DNA of 64,000 nucleotides from Chrysogorgia sp. JL179-B06. Lineage: Eukaryota > Cnidaria > Anthozoa > Scleralcyonacea > Chrysogorgiidae. Of the stretch, positions 23,290 through 33,783 are shown piece after piece. The position numbers and the translations under genes are program-made. Below the pieces are notes generated by a model, which searched no databases, was not told the origin of the DNA, and saw only the letters and a program-made list of their open reading frames with translations. The stretch spans positions 2,801,501 through 2,865,500 of the forward strand of contig JAYKKM010000005.1 of NCBI GenBank assembly GCA_035772405.1, in the 5' to 3' direction. How positions within the stretch are numbered: position 1 is the first letter of the stretch; each line of letters starts with the position of its first letter.

Positions 23290-23829
23290 CGCAAAGCACC
23301 GTAATTAGAACATATATTTTTGAATGAGCATATATATAACATATATATTAAGTTCATCACATATTTATCAAGTTTGGCATATATATTTAAAGTTTAGCAC
23401 ATATGTATTAAGTTTGCCATGTATATATTGAGTTTAGCACATATCTAGCAAGTTTGGCATATATATTTATCAAGTTTGGCATATATTTTTAAAGTTTAGC
23501 ACATATGTATTACGTTTGCCATATATATATTGAGTTTAGCACATATTTATCAAGTTTGGCGTATATATTTAAAGTTTAGTACATGTGTTAAGTTTGCCAT
23601 GTATATATTGAGTTTATAGGACATATTTCTCAAGTTTCGCATATATATTTATCAAGTTTGGCATATATTTTTAAAGTTTAGCACATATGTATTAAGTTTG
23701 CCATATATATATTGAGTTTAGGACATATTTCTCAAGTTTGGCATGTATATTTATCAAGTTTGGCATATATTTATAGTTTGGCACATAATTATTTGACGAA
23801 GGCAATATTGGCCGCATTGGCGCCCCATA
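23290..23829 (-). repeat. Right inverted terminus with tandem repeats
   Basis: Inverted counterpart of 17644-18113, with the same 20-22-bp unit family in reverse orientation. It is slightly longer and in a different unit order, showing expansion and contraction after the ends separated. Confidence 0.9.
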
Positions 23830-24131
23830 ATGACGTCTGAGAATAAAGAACAACGAAATAAGATCACGTCAGTCTGATAGATGGGAATTAGTTGCATTTT
23901 GTTGACCAGAAAAATAAAAATAATAAAAATAAAAATAATACAGAAGTGCAGCCCATTCTAAGACTAGGGGGTAGCCCAAGTAATAACTGTATATTCTCAC
24001 ATGCTATTATTATAGCATGCTCCAGTACTTGGTGACAACATGTTATTAATATCTCATTTATATTCAAGTGATGTGGCACATTAATGCATTGAAAAAAAAT
24101 TTAAATAAAATTCGTCATAATCTCCGTCAAC

Positions 24132-24320
24132 ATGAAGCTAACGGCAGGAATTGTTGCGATTTTATACATTGTTACAGTCACTGAGTATTGTTGCTCTCAC
24201 AATACTTGTTCATATTATGGATATCAATGATAAAAACATATGGGATATAGCAGGAGCAAGATCAAGAGATGGCAGCGAAAAGAATGGAAAAGACACTCGT
24301 GAGTATCAGTATTTATATTT
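24132..24320 (+). pseudogene. Short membrane-peptide ORF, copy 1, frameshifted
   Basis: Same sequence as the copies at 26872 and 28423, but a 2-base loss after 'acagtcact' breaks the frame; translation stops at 24230. About 90 bp upstream and 150 bp downstream are also shared with the other copies. Confidence 0.6.
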
Positions 24321-24534
24321 TATACGGTGTGAACGCGATGGTGCGTTTATCTTCCTGCGCAGTCTGAGTATCTTCCTGCGACGTTTGTAACGACCCTTCC
24401 CGATTCGTCCAAGGTAAAATTACTCATTGTTTTTTCGAAAATACAGCGAAGCTAAGCAAGAAACTGTCTAGACCACTGGAAGTCTCCCGTGAATATATGA
24501 CAAATGTGATATATGACACTAACCCGCGTGGTTC

Positions 24535-24690
24535 GTGTTTGTGAAGTTGTGCAATTTTGTCAGCCTCGTACCCAGGCGCTTGTTTTGCTTTGCGCGACTT
24601 GCGGGGGCTGAGCGCGCGGGGGCTTTTGGGGAGGACGCGAGGGAAAGAAGCGCCTGGCAGAAAATGAATAGAACATGGCCGACGTTTTAT
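24535..24690. repeat. GC-rich short repeat, inverted copy at 26595-26715
   Basis: A GC-rich unit of about 105 bp runs from 'cctcgtacccaggcgc' to 'gcgcctggcagaaaatga'. It recurs in inverted orientation at 26601-26711. The CCAGGCGC/GCGCCTGG ends suggest a small MITE; a clear target duplication was not found. The two copies form an inverted pair about 2 kb apart. Confidence 0.6.
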
Positions 24691-24699
24691 CATGAGGAA

Positions 24700-26590
24700 A
24701 TCGTTGAATTGTTGTTGGAAATTGTTGTAGAAATCGTGCGTCCAGATTATGAATACACTGCCAAAAGAGAATTCTTTCTCGAAAATGGCATTGTTTATCA
24801 TTTCCGAATTTAATAGAAACAATCGTCAATCGACAATTTAGCATTTCTGACAGGAATGAATCATATTTGCGAATCAGCAGAGAATTACACGAACAAGAAA
24901 CAAGAGTGTGTGCAAGGGTGTGTGGAAAAGATGTATATCGTAGAACAAACGTGGGCACATTTTATGTGTACAATGACAAATTATGCTTTTCTTTTGTATT
25001 ATATTATATTGAAATTACAATAAAGAACTTACAAGGATAATATTGTATACTTTTGTACTTTTCCTTAAATGTTAAGCTTAATTCTTATTCTCATTTTTAT
25101 ATGTAATATTAAAATCAAGGCTACCGAGATGTCACTATAATTTCATGTGGATGCAGTTAGGTTTGTGCTGTGCACAACGAGCGTGAAGCTTTGCAATTTA
25201 TTTGCTTGTTGCTATATTATGCTTTCTTATAGCAAAGGAAATAAACCATGCGATGTAGAAGCCACAAGAAAAAAACACTGTAATAGTGGGCACTTCTCTT
25301 CAAAATTATGTAACAAATCACAGAAAATTTCCTCCAATATACACCTCCCATATCACTACATCCTTTCAGACCAAAGAAGCAGATATGCTCCATCTCTTTC
25401 ATTTGTTTTTCAATTTGTTCCTTTTACAATTTTGTTATTGTAGTGCAAAATATACCATTCATTGACCTATTTTTATGGAATGTGTTTCAAACAGGGTGAT
25501 TCTAAAAAGCATACAGTACATTGTTTCACGTTCAATCATTATGGTCATTAGTTGAATCTGGAAAAGTGCTTTAACAGCTCGAGTGAGAATATTATTATCA
25601 ATGGATGTTAAATCAAGCAAATCCATCAACAAAGACTGTTTGACATATACATCTGAATCTTCATGATTAGCAAAAATATGTTCTAACTCAGTTGAGTCTG
25701 TCTTCTCTCATCACACTGGAGAGACTGGACAAATTGTATGCTGAAAAATACAATGAAAAACACATTACAAAAAGACTGATTTACTTTTATACACAGTACC
25801 CTGGTAAAGATTCATATCTAATATACTGTAGGAGTTTATTTCATTCATTATGCTAACCGGCATAATTGTTTGGGTTTGGACTCAGTGGCAGCTTTGGAGT
25901 TTGGGCTCTGGTGTCATTATGGATGATTTGGTCTATCCTTTACAGGAGTGCTAGTATAGCAGATCAGGTTCTACAAATTTGTCAACAAATATATTTCAAC
26001 ACAATATGATAAAATATTACCACAAACAAATAGATAAATAATGAATATTGAAGGCTAAAATCGAATATATAATGAATATTGAAGGTTAAAATTGAATATA
26101 TATATGTATATATGTGTGTGTAACCGTGAACATTCAGTTCTCCAAATGATATACGTTTAATTCATCATCAGAACTTGGGATGCTATTCTTAATTCTGTAT
26201 TGCGTAATAATAATATTGTAAGAAGTCAAAACAAAGCGATAATATATAAAACAAAATGCGAATAGCACATGTATTAAACTAAGGCCTGTTTTAAACGTCG
26301 AACTTTTCATGTTCCTAATCTGATGTAAATTAGCAAAACCATTTGTTCAAGATCATTCACATGAGAAGTTCGACGTTTGTTTCAAACCGGCCAAAAAAAC
26401 CGGCCAATATGCCGACAAAGGGAAATACCGAAATATACAAAATATTACCTTCAAATGACAATTCTTGAAGCGATTGCTCCAGATAATCCATGGATGCATC
26501 AAGAATAAGTTACCAGAAGCAATAAATACGGCAAAAACAGACGAATGGATGAGATATATTGGATTCTTCAGATATCGGTCAGGATTCTTC
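24700..26590. other. Non-coding, no gene recognised
   Basis: AT-rich sequence with short unrelated open frames. Around 26100-26180 is a '(ta)n-gtgtgtgtaaccgtgaacattcag' block of dispersed-repeat type. No gene supported. Confidence 0.4.
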
Positions 26591-26871
26591 ACATATCGGT
26601 CATTTTCTGCCAGGCGCTAAATTGTCTCGTCGCGTCCTCCCCAAAAGCCCCCGCGTGCTCAGCCCCCGCAAGTCGCGCAAAGCAAAACAAGCGCCTGGGT
26701 ACGAGGCTGCAATTTTGTCCTTCTCCCGACAAAAAATTCGCCACAGCATTTGCGACAATCCTATCTCCGCGATCAGTGAATGTTCTAAGTTCTATTGGTG
26801 ACAACATGTTATTAATATCTCATATGCATTGAAAACATTTTTAAATAAAATTCGTCATAATCTCCGTCAAC

Positions 26872-27048
26872 ATGAAGCTAACAGCAGGAATTGTTGCGAT
26901 TTTATACATTGCTACAGTCACTGTGAGTATTGTTGCTCTCACAATACTTGTTCATATTATGGATATCAATGATAAAAACATATGGGATATAGAAGGAGCA
27001 AGATCAAGAGATGGCAGCGAAAAGAATGGAAAAGACACTCGTGAGTAG
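26872..27048 (+). CDS. Short membrane or secreted peptide, copy 2, intact
   Basis: A 58-residue frame: MKLTAGIVAILYIATV begins a hydrophobic segment of about 22 residues (to roughly residue 25), followed by an aspartate/lysine-rich tail (MDINDKNIWDIEGARS). This layout fits a signal anchor or single membrane segment with a short exposed tail. I do not recognise the family. The stop lies inside GTGAGTAGG, a strong 5' splice-donor match, so this could be the first exon of a longer gene. A second copy (28423) keeps the frame through in-frame deletions. Confidence 0.45.
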   Translation: MKLTAGIVAILYIATVTVSIVALTILVHIMDINDKNIWDIEGARSRDGSEKNGKDTRE

Positions 27049-27566
27049 GACCATTTAGATATCAGTATTTATATTTTATACGGTGTGAACGCGATGGTGC
27101 GTTTATCTTCCTGTGCAGTCTGATTATCTTCCTGCGACGTTTGTAACGACTCTTCCCGATTCGTCCAAGGTAAAATTACTCATTGTTTCTTCGAAAATAC
27201 AGCGAAGCTAAGCAAGAAACGAGGCAAGAAACTAGACCACTGGAAGTCTCCCGTGAATATATGACAAATGTGATATGAAGAGAAAGAGCATCGTGAAATT
27301 GGCGTATGACACTAACCCGCGTGGTTCGTGTTTGTGAAGTTGTGCAATTTTGTCCTTCTCCCGACAAAAAATTCGCCACAGCATTTGCGACAATCCTATC
27401 TCCGCGATCAGTGAATGTTCTAAGTTCTATTGGAAAAACTCTTTAATATGAGGCGCCAAACTGCGCACTCACCAGCTGACCAGACCACCGGAAGTCTTCC
27501 GTGAATTATTCATATCATATATAAGTTGCGCATATAATTATTTGTGAAAATGCATATTTATAAATA

Positions 27567-27883
27567 AGGCGCCATGTGTAAAAAAATTATTTAGCAAATT
27601 TTAGCATTTTTCTGCGATTCCATTATTTACAAATAATCAAGTTGGCCGAATGCTTATTTATAAATAAGCATTCGCGCAAGTTTACTAATTTACAAATAAG
27701 CATTTGCGCAAGTTTGCTTGTTTATAAATAATCATTCGCCCAAGTTTGATTGTTTATAAATAATCATTCGCCCAAGTTTGATTGTTTATAAATAAACATT
27801 AGATTTTATGTGATTGTTTGTAAACCATGGAAAATTAAAAAAACGCTAAAATTTGCTAAATAATTGTTTTACACATGGCGCCT
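27567..27883. mobile_element. MITE-like element with GGCGCC ends and internal ~30-bp repeats
   Basis: The ends are inverted, about 38 bp each, running from AGGCGCCATGTGTAAAA to TTTTACACATGGCGCCT and including the word TTAGCAAATTTTAGC. Between them are several 30-31-bp units such as AAGTTTGATTGTTTATAAAT. No clear target duplication was found. Confidence 0.7.
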
Positions 27884-27954
27884 CCGAAGTACGTACACAT
27901 ATTTCTATTTATATTCGTTATTGCCAGACAACCGCAACATTAATAAGTCGCCGC

Positions 27955-28275
27955 CATGTTTATGTACAATCTTGATTGTAATTGGCTAAAAATCCCACAG
28001 ACAATTATTGATGTCTCACCTACAAAATATCATAAATTATGTAGGTGACGTAATTGTTAATTATCCAAGTTTATAATTTTTACAAGCTTTTCGTAGCCGG
28101 CAGTAATGTCAAAAGGCTTCTACGTTTATAATTGTATAATAAAACAATTATTGAATTCGGTTTTCGCATGATATCAAGCCTCATCGGTTTGTGTTATCCT
28201 CCTCATCCTTCGCGGGCATATAACACAAACCTCGGCGTTGATAACACAAGATATCACACTCAACCTCGTCCAATA
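27955..28275 (+). repeat. Dispersed repeat, paralog of 11460-11945 without the MITE
   Basis: Matches the earlier copy across the MITE insertion point with a single TAA, giving the empty site. Confidence 0.85.
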
Positions 28276-28422
28276 ACTGTATATTCTCACATGCTATTAT
28301 TATAGCATGCTTCCAGTACTTGGTGACAACATGTTATTAATATCTCATTTATATTCAAGTGATGTGGCACATTAATGCATTGAAAAAAAATTTAAATAAA
28401 ATTCGTCATAATCTCCGTCAAC

Positions 28423-28584
28423 ATGAAGCTAACAGGAATTGTTGCGATTTTATACATTGCTACAGTGAGTATTGTTGCTCTCACAATACTTGTTCATATT
28501 ATGGATATCAATGATAAAAACATATGGGATATAGAAGGAGCAAGATCAAGAGATGGCAGTGAAAAGAATGGAAAAGACTCGTGA
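28423..28584 (+). CDS. Short membrane or secreted peptide, copy 3, intact
   Basis: A 53-residue frame with the same hydrophobic N-terminus and charged tail as copy 2. It differs by an in-frame loss of one codon near residue 5, an in-frame two-codon loss after 'acagt', and an earlier stop because of a 2-base change near the end. Conservation of frame in the main body despite indels is weak evidence for coding. Confidence 0.4.
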   Translation: MKLTGIVAILYIATVSIVALTILVHIMDINDKNIWDIEGARSRDGSEKNGKDS

Positions 28585-28708
28585 GTAGGACCATTTAGAT
28601 ATCAGTATTTATATTTTATACGGTGTGAACCTGACGGTGCGTTACAGGATAAACGTAGCGGATTCACACCATTCCATCTTTGGAGGTGAGACGCGGTCCC
28701 GTTTGGTG

Positions 28709-29552
28709 GGACAGGACTGACATCTCGGCAAATACTTTAAATAAACGGGATTAAAAAATAGAAATCAAAAACTCTAAAAGGTTGGTGTACTGCCGAAATA
28801 GTGTTAGGAGGTCTAAAGGCCTTCGCTCGTGTTCCGCCCGCACATCATAATTAGAACTACTTATTCTACTGGGATCCCGTTATTGGAGCTATGCTCTGTG
28901 GGTAATCCCTGCCAGTTAGTTTTGTTTATTTGTTTGTTTTGTTTTGTGTAGTACGGATAATTTTGTAAAATAAAAAAAAATTATTAATATATTAGAACTA
29001 CTTATTAATATTATTTTTAATGGTGTCTGTATGTAGTAACTGTAGGTGCTAAAATGATATGTGATACTGTACATCTGGACAATGACGTTTTTCCGTTTTT
29101 TTAAGTCTTGGGTTCTAGTTGATTGTGACACGTTGAATCTTCTTCTATTAATAAAATCGTTAAACTATCGTTTGTTCCGTTCGATACTCAACCAGACGCC
29201 ACAGCTCAAAACGTTAGACTTTAGATTTGTATTTCTACACTGCCCACGTAAGAAAAATATTTAACGAAAGAGGATTTAATATATTCATAAAGTGTTTTGA
29301 AAAATTCATCTGACTGCCCCAACCTAACAAGCGCTATGAGCACTGAGCTTTTGAGACACGGTCAGGACAGTAAGATAAATTTCGGACGCCGTTCTTTTCC
29401 CCAATCACTCATTTTCCCCCAAACACTTCCGGGACAGGACTGACATCTCGGCAAATACTTTATTTAAACGGAATTAAAAAATACAAATCAAAAACTCTAA
29501 AAGTTGGTGTACTGCCCAAATAGCATGTGTAGGACGTCTAAAGGCCTTCGCT
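28709..29552 (+). repeat. Direct repeat pair, about 120 bp, 720 bp apart
   Basis: 28709-28828 recurs at 29431-29552: gggacaggactgacatctcg, caaaaactctaaaa, gttggtgtactgcc, and ggtctaaaggccttcgct. The sequence between carries no recognised gene. The spacing could reflect ends of a decayed element. Confidence 0.7.
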
Positions 29553-30568
29553 AGAAACAGGCCCGCACAGAGACTAAAGTTGGCCTGGGGAAAAATAAAT
29601 AATTGGGGGACCCCCTTGCAAAATGTTTTTACGGATGAATCGGATATAAGAATATTTCAAGTGAAAATGTTTCAGTTTTACATGTGAAATGATAACACAA
29701 ATTTTCGTAAGAACGTAAAACATGTACAAAATAAGAACAAATAAATTATCACAACGCAGGCAAGCAGAAAATACTGTTTAATAATTTTAACTACAGCCTC
29801 TTGGCTACCGTCTACCGATTCTCTACAAAGTAATCTAGCAATATAATTAGTGGGCCCTGCGTATTATGGTTTTACATCATGTTTAGATAGCAAAATTAAC
29901 GGTGAGAGGATTTAATAATTCATCTGACTGCCACAACCTAACAAGCGCTCTTACCAATGAGTTATTGAGATATTTTTGTGGCCATCAATAAGAACGGATC
30001 TATCTCACAATGTTATGGTTTAGTTGAACGAAATGCCCCAACAGTTTAGAAGCCCAATTATAGTGGTTCTGAGGGCCTAAGATTTAAGGATTCATTCGGG
30101 AGCGGATCCAGGAATTTGTTAAATTGTTTACTGGGGAGAATTATTTTGATATTGAGTTACAGGTACTTAGAGTGTTGACATTGACGTTGTAAGTTGTGAA
30201 TTCGATATAACGCAACAGTAATTCGATATTTGAACGAGATGCGCTGCAATTTCATTGCCACGCGACCAAGTGAAGATGACGATGACAAACAGTGTACTTT
30301 AATTCTTTGATATAAATAATTGCCACTAGCAAGCTAATACGGCAATGACCGGTCAGTACACGTATGTGGACGATGCATGGTAACAGCGAATGTTAAAAGC
30401 AGATATAGTTATACAATAGTACAATACTATAGCTAATAATAGTAATCCTATAGCTAATAATAATAATAAATGACAAACATAATGATCATGATATTAATAC
30501 CTAAGTTAAAAATAAATAATAAGTAAAACAAAACAAATAATAATTATAATTACGGAGTAAATCGTCAT
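29553..30568. other. Non-coding, no gene recognised
   Basis: Short open frames only. AT-rich (taa/taata) runs appear from 30410 up to the Maverick-like left end. Confidence 0.4.
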
Positions 30569-30574
30569 TGGATA

Positions 30575-31085
30575 AGTAGTATAGCACTTGGGGGTACCGG
30601 CGCAGTTTCGTGATTTGTACGATAGCCCAAGACCAACCCCACGTTCCGCCGTGTGGTGGTGCAGCCCCAGACAATCAACATAAGAGAAACGAGACCCACA
30701 ACTCGAAAGCCGTCTCAAGACGCCAAACTCGACCGTAGAAGCGTGGCTAGTTTACATCATTTCTACAAATTTGGGACTACACCAGTTTAGGTCGCCAGCT
30801 GATGTTATTGATGTCGCTTCATTTACTGTTTCGACGGATGGTCTCGCAAATTTGGTACACTAATTCTATTGCCACACTAAACCGCCAGCTCAACGTGGGG
30901 GTTGGTCTCGACCCATCGTACAAATCACGAAACTGCGCCGGTACCCCCAAGTGCTATACTACTCAACCGCACTTCAAGGGCACATCAGTGTCGTCACCGA
31001 TGTCACTTCGTGTTTCACAAATTTCACACGCGAAAAAAACACTAAACTCACAGTCTAGTGGTAATGTATTCAACAAATTTCGTAC
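30575..31085 (+). repeat. Maverick-like left terminal inverted repeat
   Basis: Inverted match to 43785-44301. Within it the outermost ~75 bp recur in reverse orientation at 30895-30963, so 30575-30963 is a 389-bp module bounded by two inward-facing copies of the terminus. Confidence 0.85.
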
Positions 31086-31205
31086 GTGCTCTATCCAAAT
31101 AAAACATTAGACTTCGAGACTCATAGTTTAGTGATTCCATTGAGTGTTCTACATGTGTTCCTTTGTCGCTACCTGTTATGAGAATCAAAGCCACCTGTTG
31201 ATGTT

Positions 31206-31289
31206 GCTAACAACATTCCATTGAGCCGTAAATAAAATTTAAAAAAAAAACACGTTATTGCTATGGCTCAATGGAATGTTGTTGTTAGC
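31206..31289. repeat. Hairpin, 22-bp arms
   Basis: gctaacaacattccattgag (31206 on) is complementary to ctcaatggaatgttgttgtt near 31268-31287, with an A-rich loop of about 37 bases. It lies between the left terminal repeat and the first ORF. Confidence 0.7.
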
Positions 31290-31390
31290 TACGCACGTGA
31301 TCAGCCACCTGTTGTGTCGCGTCCCACGTTGCGTTATCGAGGGAGAGACTAGAGGTTTTGTTATTCAAAGAAAAAAGAGTCAGAAGGACC

Positions 31391-31513
31391 ATGGTGAAGA
31401 GAAGGAGAGAACTAAGGGAGAAGATTGAGAGACTCAACGCGAGGTTGGCGACGGTGGGGGTAGAGATCGCCGACCACGACAGAAGAATCCAAGCTAAGCG
31501 TTCGAGGAATTAG
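31391..31513 (+). CDS. Small basic coiled-coil-like ORF
   Basis: A 40-residue frame from an ATG, rich in Arg/Lys/Glu with leucines at heptad-like spacing (ELREKIERLNARLATV), ending at TAG. The same frame is open upstream with LEVLLFKEKRVRRT. Basic short proteins can bind nucleic acid, but the family is unknown. It sits just inside the left end and opposite the polymerase strand. Confidence 0.35.
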   Translation: MVKRRRELREKIERLNARLATVGVEIADHDRRIQAKRSRN

Positions 31514-32353
31514 TTAGAGAGAACCCGTCACCACCGAGCTAATTGCATGCTGAGAGTCCTCAGCTTTAACAACTGTGGTAGTGTTGTGTACTAATCGTTA
31601 TAATTGTGTACTACGAGTGTCATAAAATCAAAAACGTTGTGTGTAAAATATTTGCTAACCAACTAAATGAGTTGATAAAACGTCAGGTACGACGACCTGT
31701 CAGTGTGTAAATTAGTCCGTTTGTTGAACAATTATGTCACCACTTCGTGGGATATTCTTGTGGCCATATGCGTAGGAGTCAATGCCGTTGTCTAAAAGAT
31801 AACGCTTGTCGTCGAAGCAGGACAATGACACCTTATTTATTTCGTAACTCCCGAGCTCATGCCTGACGCTTCTAATGCTTTTCATTGTGTGACGCAATTG
31901 CCCTTGTTCAAGCAACACTTTTTTATATGTTTTTTCTAACCCGTTTGACGGTCTTCCCACCACCACCAGACTCCTTCAAATAACTATACATCTTACTGCG
32001 TAACCCAATGAACTCAACAATTGGCGTCCCTGCACATTCATCTTTCATTTTCCCAATCACTTTCTTGTTTTCTTTAAAAGCGAATGGACTGTCTGTGGGA
32101 TAGTTGCTGTTGTCGAACTTTTCGCGGTCTTTCAAGAAGTCGTGATAAACGTCATCACTCATGATTGTGTACAGCAAACTGTCTGTGTCAGTGAAGGGAG
32201 TATTTTTTCAACATGCATGTAATTGTAGTGAAAATCGTACATCAATGTTTTACTCAAATCAAGTATACACATACCAACATACGCGGGCCTATTTAGTGTC
32301 AACGTTTCTTTTATTTTGTGGACCGCAACTAAGTTCTCGCTAAATATCTTGCA

Positions 32354-32420
32354 AGACACAAACGTAGGCTTCGACGACAACTTCATTAACACAAACGTAG
32401 GCTTCGACGACAACTTCATC
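32354..32420 (-). repeat. Tandem duplication of a polymerase segment at the LINE edge
   Basis: acaaacgtaggcttcgacga (continuing caacttcat) occurs twice in tandem, duplicating about 33 bp of the polymerase gene where the LINE begins. It may be a by-product of the insertion. Confidence 0.7.
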
Positions 32421-33783
32421 TGAGGAAGATTTAAGACCAATTGCATTAACCAGCATCTTCTCCAGGATACAAGAATCATATGCGGTTGAATGGATGGTAC
32501 AAGATGTTCAATCTAGCATAACTCCAGCACAATATGGTGGCCTAACTGGTTCATCTACAACTATGGCATTGCTTAATTTATTACATAATTGGTATCAAGC
32601 ACTGGAAAGACCTCAAATTGTTGTTAGAGTGCTATTCCTTGATTTTACCAAGGCATTTGACTTGATCAATCATAATAAGCTACTTGAAGATATGCAAAGG
32701 ATGGGCATACGGGAAGCTCTTCTGCCTTGGATAGCATCTTATTTGAAAGGTCGAAAGCAAAGAACTAAAATTGGCAATATAACATCTGACCTAAAAGATA
32801 TAAATGGTGGAGTTCCTCAAGGAAGCAAAATAGGGCCACTAGCGTTTGTTATTAAAATAAATGGCTTGGTAGAAGCGTGTCAACATATTAACGACACCGA
32901 AGAGGATATGGTCATTATCTATATGGATGACAGTACTCTATCAGAATCTCTTAATACATCATCTCATGTATCAGGTGATCAAATTGGGTCAATGCCAATG
33001 AAATTAATGCAGTCTGTGATTGAATGGTCCAAGAACCAGGACATGGTATTAAATGGCAAAAAGTGCAAGGAAATGTTAATTGATTTTAGGAAGAAAAAAA
33101 CCGACATCCCCCAATTATCTATTGATGAAAAAGCAACCGACCGTGTTTGCTCGTTTAAATTATTGGGTTTGTGGCTTGACAATAATTTAAAATGGGAAAC
33201 TAACACTATGGCTATAATTAAGAAATGTCGGAAAAGATTGTATTTCTTAAAACTCCTAAAGAACTATGCTGCCCCAAAGAAAGATCTGATATCATTCTAT
33301 AAGTCGGTAATCAGACCCATTCTGGAATATGGAGATGTTTTGTGGACAGGAGGTTTAACATCCAAACAGCGGACTAACATCGAACGAGTGCAAAAACGTG
33401 CGCTGAGAATCATCTTCCTTGGAATGGAGTATGATAGTGTACTACAGTTAACTAACCTCTCTACGCTGGAACAAAGGAGGAAAGAACATTGTATTAAACT
33501 TGTAAAAGAATTATCGAAACAAGATCATAAACTTAATTATTTACTTCCCCCAAAGAAATCTGAAGTAACAAGAAGGAATACTAGGTCCAATAAGGAATGT
33601 TTTTATAATAATTTTAGTAGAACTAATAGATTTAAGAATAGTCCTATTCCATATGCTATAAACTTATTTAATTCAAGTAATGAAAAGTCATAATATAATT
33701 TTTGTAGTATGCATAGTAATTTAACATTCTGTTATTGTATGCATTTTGTAAACCAGTTTAATAATAATAATAATAATAATAAT
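32421..33783 (+). mobile_element. 5'-truncated non-LTR retrotransposon with (TAA)n tail
   Basis: It interrupts the polymerase gene between VTNEKKL and LSSKPTF coding segments. It ends in a run of AAT units at 33758-33783, typical of some LINE clades. Only the reverse transcriptase half remains. Confidence 0.85.
32494..33693 (+). CDS. LINE reverse transcriptase, 5'-truncated
   Basis: A 399-residue frame with RT motifs in order: FLDFTKAFDLINH near residue 49, GVPQGSKIGPLAF near 108, the catalytic IYMDDSTL near 142, then the thumb and the C-terminal region ERVQKRALRIIF near 310. This matches jockey/CR1-like reverse transcriptases. The endonuclease and the N-terminal RT are missing. The first codon is not the native start. 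The frame is intact to its stop, suggesting a fairly recent insertion into the Maverick. Confidence 0.9.
   Translation: MVQDVQSSITPAQYGGLTGSSTTMALLNLLHNWYQALERPQIVVRVLFLDFTKAFDLINHNKLLEDMQRMGIREALLPWIASYLKGRKQRTKIGNITSDLKDINGGVPQGSKIGPLAFVIKINGLVEACQHINDTEEDMVIIYMDDSTLSESLNTSSHVSGDQIGSMPMKLMQSVIEWSKNQDMVLNGKKCKEMLIDFRKKKTDIPQLSIDEKATDRVCSFKLLGLWLDNNLKWETNTMAIIKKCRKRLYFLKLLKNYAAPKKDLISFYKSVIRPILEYGDVLWTGGLTSKQRTNIERVQKRALRIIFLGMEYDSVLQLTNLSTLEQRRKEHCIKLVKELSKQDHKLNYLLPPKKSEVTRRNTRSNKECFYNNFSRTNRFKNSPIPYAINLFNSSNEKS

Larger units (their letters stand above)
17644..23829. mobile_element. Complete 6.2-kb IS3EU-like DNA transposon with HECT-like and integrase genes
   Basis: Both ends begin TATGGGGCGCCAATGCGG in inverted orientation and are flanked by ATGACG (17638-17643 and 23830-23835), a 6-bp target duplication. 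The target was a roughly 33-bp tandem repeat (ACTGAAAC-GTCATGACGTC type at 17595-17643), and the right flank continues that repeat (ATGACGTC then TGAGAATAAA). Inside are a HECT-like gene (+) and a DDE integrase gene (-) pointing at each other, each starting just inside a long tandem-repeat end. The 6-bp duplication, TATGGG-like terminus and IS3-type integrase agree with what I recall of the IS3EU superfamily. Intact ends plus an intact integrase suggest recent or possible activity. Confidence 0.88.

Noticed and set aside
24424..24958. Overlapping 92-132-residue open frames on both strands
   Set aside because: They cross a GC-rich short repeat and share no motif; the frames differ between repeat copies.
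26100..26190. Hammerhead-like ctgatgatga string on the minus strand
   Set aside because: No GAAA core segment after stem II.
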